In this document: in pieces, positions 44,943 to 46,595 of the stretch
Layout of the letters: every line of letters begins with the position of its first letter
How positions within the stretch are numbered: the stretch's first letter is position 1
NCBI GenBank assembly: GCA_030666865.1
Contig: DAOUWZ010000007.1
Span: 1 to 46,595, forward strand
Origin: a bacterium
GTDB taxonomy: Bacteria > Patescibacteriota > Patescibacteriia > S139-126
Direction of reading: 5' to 3'
Length of the DNA: 46,595 bases
Notes under the pieces: model-generated
The model's input: the letters and a program-made list of their open reading frames with translations, nothing else
Databases searched by the model: none
Told to the model about the DNA's origin: nothing
Made by a program: the position numbers and the translations under genes

Positions 44943-45491
44943 ACTTTTCTGTATTTACTCCTAATTGATTATATCTTAATCTAATATTTTTGTATAAATG
45001 TTTACAACCTGTTTATAAATTATTAAGAAAACTTGTATAAAATATGCATAAATCTATATTTAATGGTTAATAAAATGATACTAACTGCGCTTCACTATTT
45101 TTTACTTAAAATTAGCTAAAAAAAATAGATTGACACTATATTTCATAATAGTTAAATTTAATTTGGGTAATTGTAATTTCAGAATTTACATTTATTTATA
45201 CCTGTATATTTTATTACAACTACCCTTATAAACAAAAGCGTATGAGATTTAAAAAGAAATTCAAAACGCTCTTTGTCTGGAGGAGAAATTGTCGTAGTAT
45301 TATTCGCAGTTGGAAAATTAAGACACCTAAAAAGATTTCAACAAATTTTTCCAGAAATTATTTTTCTTGGAAACATCAAAAGAAAAAATTTCGGCATCCG
45401 AATTTTTACCTTCGTTTTGATTCTTCAGAAAAGGATAAAAAAATTTAATACTTCAAGCCCTTATGGTTTGGCATGAGCCATAAGAGTTTGA
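44943..45491. other. AT-rich intergenic stretch with one doubtful ORF
   Basis: No clear gene. A plus-strand ORF at 45242-45448 (MRFKKKFKTLFVWRRNC…) and one at 45273-45476 in the next frame (SGGEIVVVLFAVGKLRHLKRF…) overlap; the second reads better but begins at TTG. A single-base shift would join them into an about 78-residue protein, so a frameshifted small gene is possible. 44943-45240 is very AT-rich, with no repeats or DnaA-box cluster that I could see. Confidence 0.35.
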
Positions 45492-45550
45492 GCAAAAATC
45501 AGGGCACGGACAAGCATGGGGAATAAAACACTCTTTCGCCCTGATTTTTG
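45492..45550. terminator. Terminator-like inverted repeat
   Basis: GCAAAAATCAGGGC (45492-45505) pairs with GCCCTGATTTTTG (45538-45550). The inner GGGCACGGACAAGCATGGGG is the complement of the motif in the terminator at 5231-5352, with one extra base. A palindrome GGAACAGGC-gt-GCCTGTTCC follows at about 45639-45658. Confidence 0.65.
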
Positions 45551-45683
45551 TTTTGCTTAACTGGTATTAAATGTATAAACCTACTTATCAAAAACCAGAA
45601 AAACCCAAATTCTCCCGGGCTTTTTTTAATACGAAAAGGAACAGGCGTGCCTGTTCCCTACAAATATTTAATATTCTATTCTT

Positions 45684-46595
45684 CTACTGACGAATCTCCA
45701 TATTCTCAGCAATGCGCTGAACCGCCAGTATAAACGCTGCTACCCGTAAATCAACCCTGTATTGCTCTTTTATTTTCCAAACTTCATTAAAAGAATCTTT
45801 CATTATCTTTTCCAGTTTCTCGTTTACCTCTTTTTCACCCCAATAATAATTCTGTTTGTTTTGCAGCCATTCAAAATAAGATACAGTCACTCCGCCGGCA
45901 TTAGCCAACACATCTGGGACTACTATTTTATCTTTTTTGTTTAGTTTAACATCAGCTTCTGGGGTAACACCGCCGTTAGCCATTTCCAAAATAACTTTAG
46001 CTTTAATGCGCCCAGCATTTTTCTCAGTAATAACACTTTCTAACGCCGCCGGCACTATCACGTCCACTGGCAATTCCAGAATCTTGGCATTGGATATTTT
46101 AGTGTAATTTTCGCAATCACACACACTGCCAATACAATAACAACCATTATTAAAACCTTGGTCTTGTTTCTGTTTTAAAAGATTTTTTGGATTCATTCCT
46201 TGATGTCTTTTGTCATAAATACCACCCCGGGAATCTGAAACTGCCACCACCCGATAACCAGCGTTATGCAAAAACTCTGAAATAAAATATCCAACATTAC
46301 CAAAGCCCTGCACAGCTACGGTAGTTTGAGTTGGTTTTCCGCCCGAGGCGGATCCGCCTTTGGCGGATAATTTTTTAGCAAGTTCCTCAAATACAAAAAA
46401 TCCACCTAAGCCCGTGGCTTCAATTCTCCCCTTTGATCCGCCAAGTTCTAGAGTTTTACCAGTAAAAACTCCTAAGTCATTATAACCTTTGATTTTTGAA
46501 AACTCATCAACCATCCAAGCCATAATCTGCGGATTAGTATTCACATCAGGCGCTGGCACATCTTTGTCTGAACCGATAAAATCTTTTAATGCCAC
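45684..46595 (-). CDS. Glu/Leu/Phe/Val dehydrogenase, C-terminal part (cut by window edge)
   Basis: The last 303 aa are in the window; the N-terminal about 110-120 residues lie beyond it. The enzyme oxidatively deaminates glutamate to 2-oxoglutarate with NAD(P). Visible: DVPAPDVNTNPQIMAWMVDEFSK, the Rossmann motif VAVQGFGNVGYF, AVSDSRGGIYD, and VPAALESVI … EMANGGVTPEAD … VPDVLANAGGVTVSYFEW. A 30-bp run of two tandem palindromes is read in frame just before the NAD site, adding SAKGGSASGGK. A Cys-rich loop (GCYCIGSVCDCENY) is unusual and could bind a metal. Confidence 0.93.
   Translation of the reverse strand: MALKDFIGSDKDVPAPDVNTNPQIMAWMVDEFSKIKGYNDLGVFTGKTLELGGSKGRIEATGLGGFFVFEELAKKLSAKGGSASGGKPTQTTVAVQGFGNVGYFISEFLHNAGYRVVAVSDSRGGIYDKRHQGMNPKNLLKQKQDQGFNNGCYCIGSVCDCENYTKISNAKILELPVDVIVPAALESVITEKNAGRIKAKVILEMANGGVTPEADVKLNKKDKIVVPDVLANAGGVTVSYFEWLQNKQNYYWGEKEVNEKLEKIMKDSFNEVWKIKEQYRVDLRVAAFILAVQRIAENMEIRQ
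46338..46367. repeat. Tandem palindromes inside the glutamate dehydrogenase gene
   Basis: TCCGCC-cga-GGCGGA immediately followed by TCCGCC-ttt-GGCGGA, in frame. Confidence 0.85.

Noticed and set aside
44943-45240. Replication origin in the AT-rich gap
   Set aside because: No cluster of DnaA boxes, no dnaA or dnaN nearby, and no iterons.

Overview
The window looks like a chromosomal contig of a Patescibacteria (CPR) bacterium. It is AT-rich, its 16S and 23S genes are single and far apart, and it carries small, fused or reduced versions of core genes (a NusB–NUDIX fusion, a short SMC without a visible hinge), two PilB/GspE-type ATPases, lamin-tail surface proteins, and GC-rich palindromic units scattered between and inside genes. 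UGA reads as stop at the ends of recognisable genes (ruvB, the PH-domain gene), so code 11 fits. I cannot place it below phylum level.

Layout. 1-2.1 kb: 5' part of 23S rRNA and tRNA-Leu(UAG), minus strand. 2.2-5.2 kb: a 180-bp hairpin element, then a lamin-tail/PKD surface protein and a small membrane protein. 5.4-11 kb: pepA, slipin, ruvB, two membrane proteins, queA. 11-12 kb: membrane protein and cupin (minus). 12.2-17 kb: ftsH, multipass membrane protein, pilB-like ATPase (plus). 17-19.1 kb: prolyl oligopeptidase lipoprotein (minus). 19.4-21.6 kb: 16S rRNA with its own promoter and long leader (minus). 22-22.7 kb: trmD (minus). 22.9-30.4 kb: an accessory island, all minus strand, apparently driven from one promoter near 30.38 kb. 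30.5-35.4 kb: a TrmB-like regulator, a methyltransferase with a frameshifting duplication, khpA, a second copy of the 180-bp element and a second GspE-type ATPase. 35.4-46.6 kb: a housekeeping run on the minus strand (rpsP, smc, DUF456, rnc, nusB-nudix, rpmF, surface protein, yraN, methyltransferase, rnhB, gdhA).

The most interesting part is the island. It encodes a complete-looking bacterial ubiquitin-like conjugation cassette in the order E2-like, JAB/JAMM peptidase, E1-like, and a protein with two tandem beta-grasp (ubiquitin-like) domains followed by a helical linker and a SAP-type putative DNA-binding domain. The cassette recalls the four-gene Bil-type and other prokaryotic Ubl/E1/E2/JAB systems. 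The modifier differs in having no C-terminal Gly-Gly and ending in a SAP domain. On both sides the cassette is embedded in about 3.5 kb of DNA packed with long inverted repeats and very short ORFs, several with good Shine-Dalgarno sequences. A divergent TrmB-family regulator, probably translated from a leaderless mRNA, shares an extended TTGACAAAATT promoter element with the island and is a plausible controller.

Other points of note: two copies of a 180-nt inverted-repeat element placed exactly at predicted transcription starts, with compensatory changes in their ends; in-frame palindromic insertions in queA and gdhA; a 16S 5'-end duplication in the 16S leader; and tRNA-Leu remnants flanking the intact tRNA-Leu. 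Promoters and terminators were read by eye and none has been tested.
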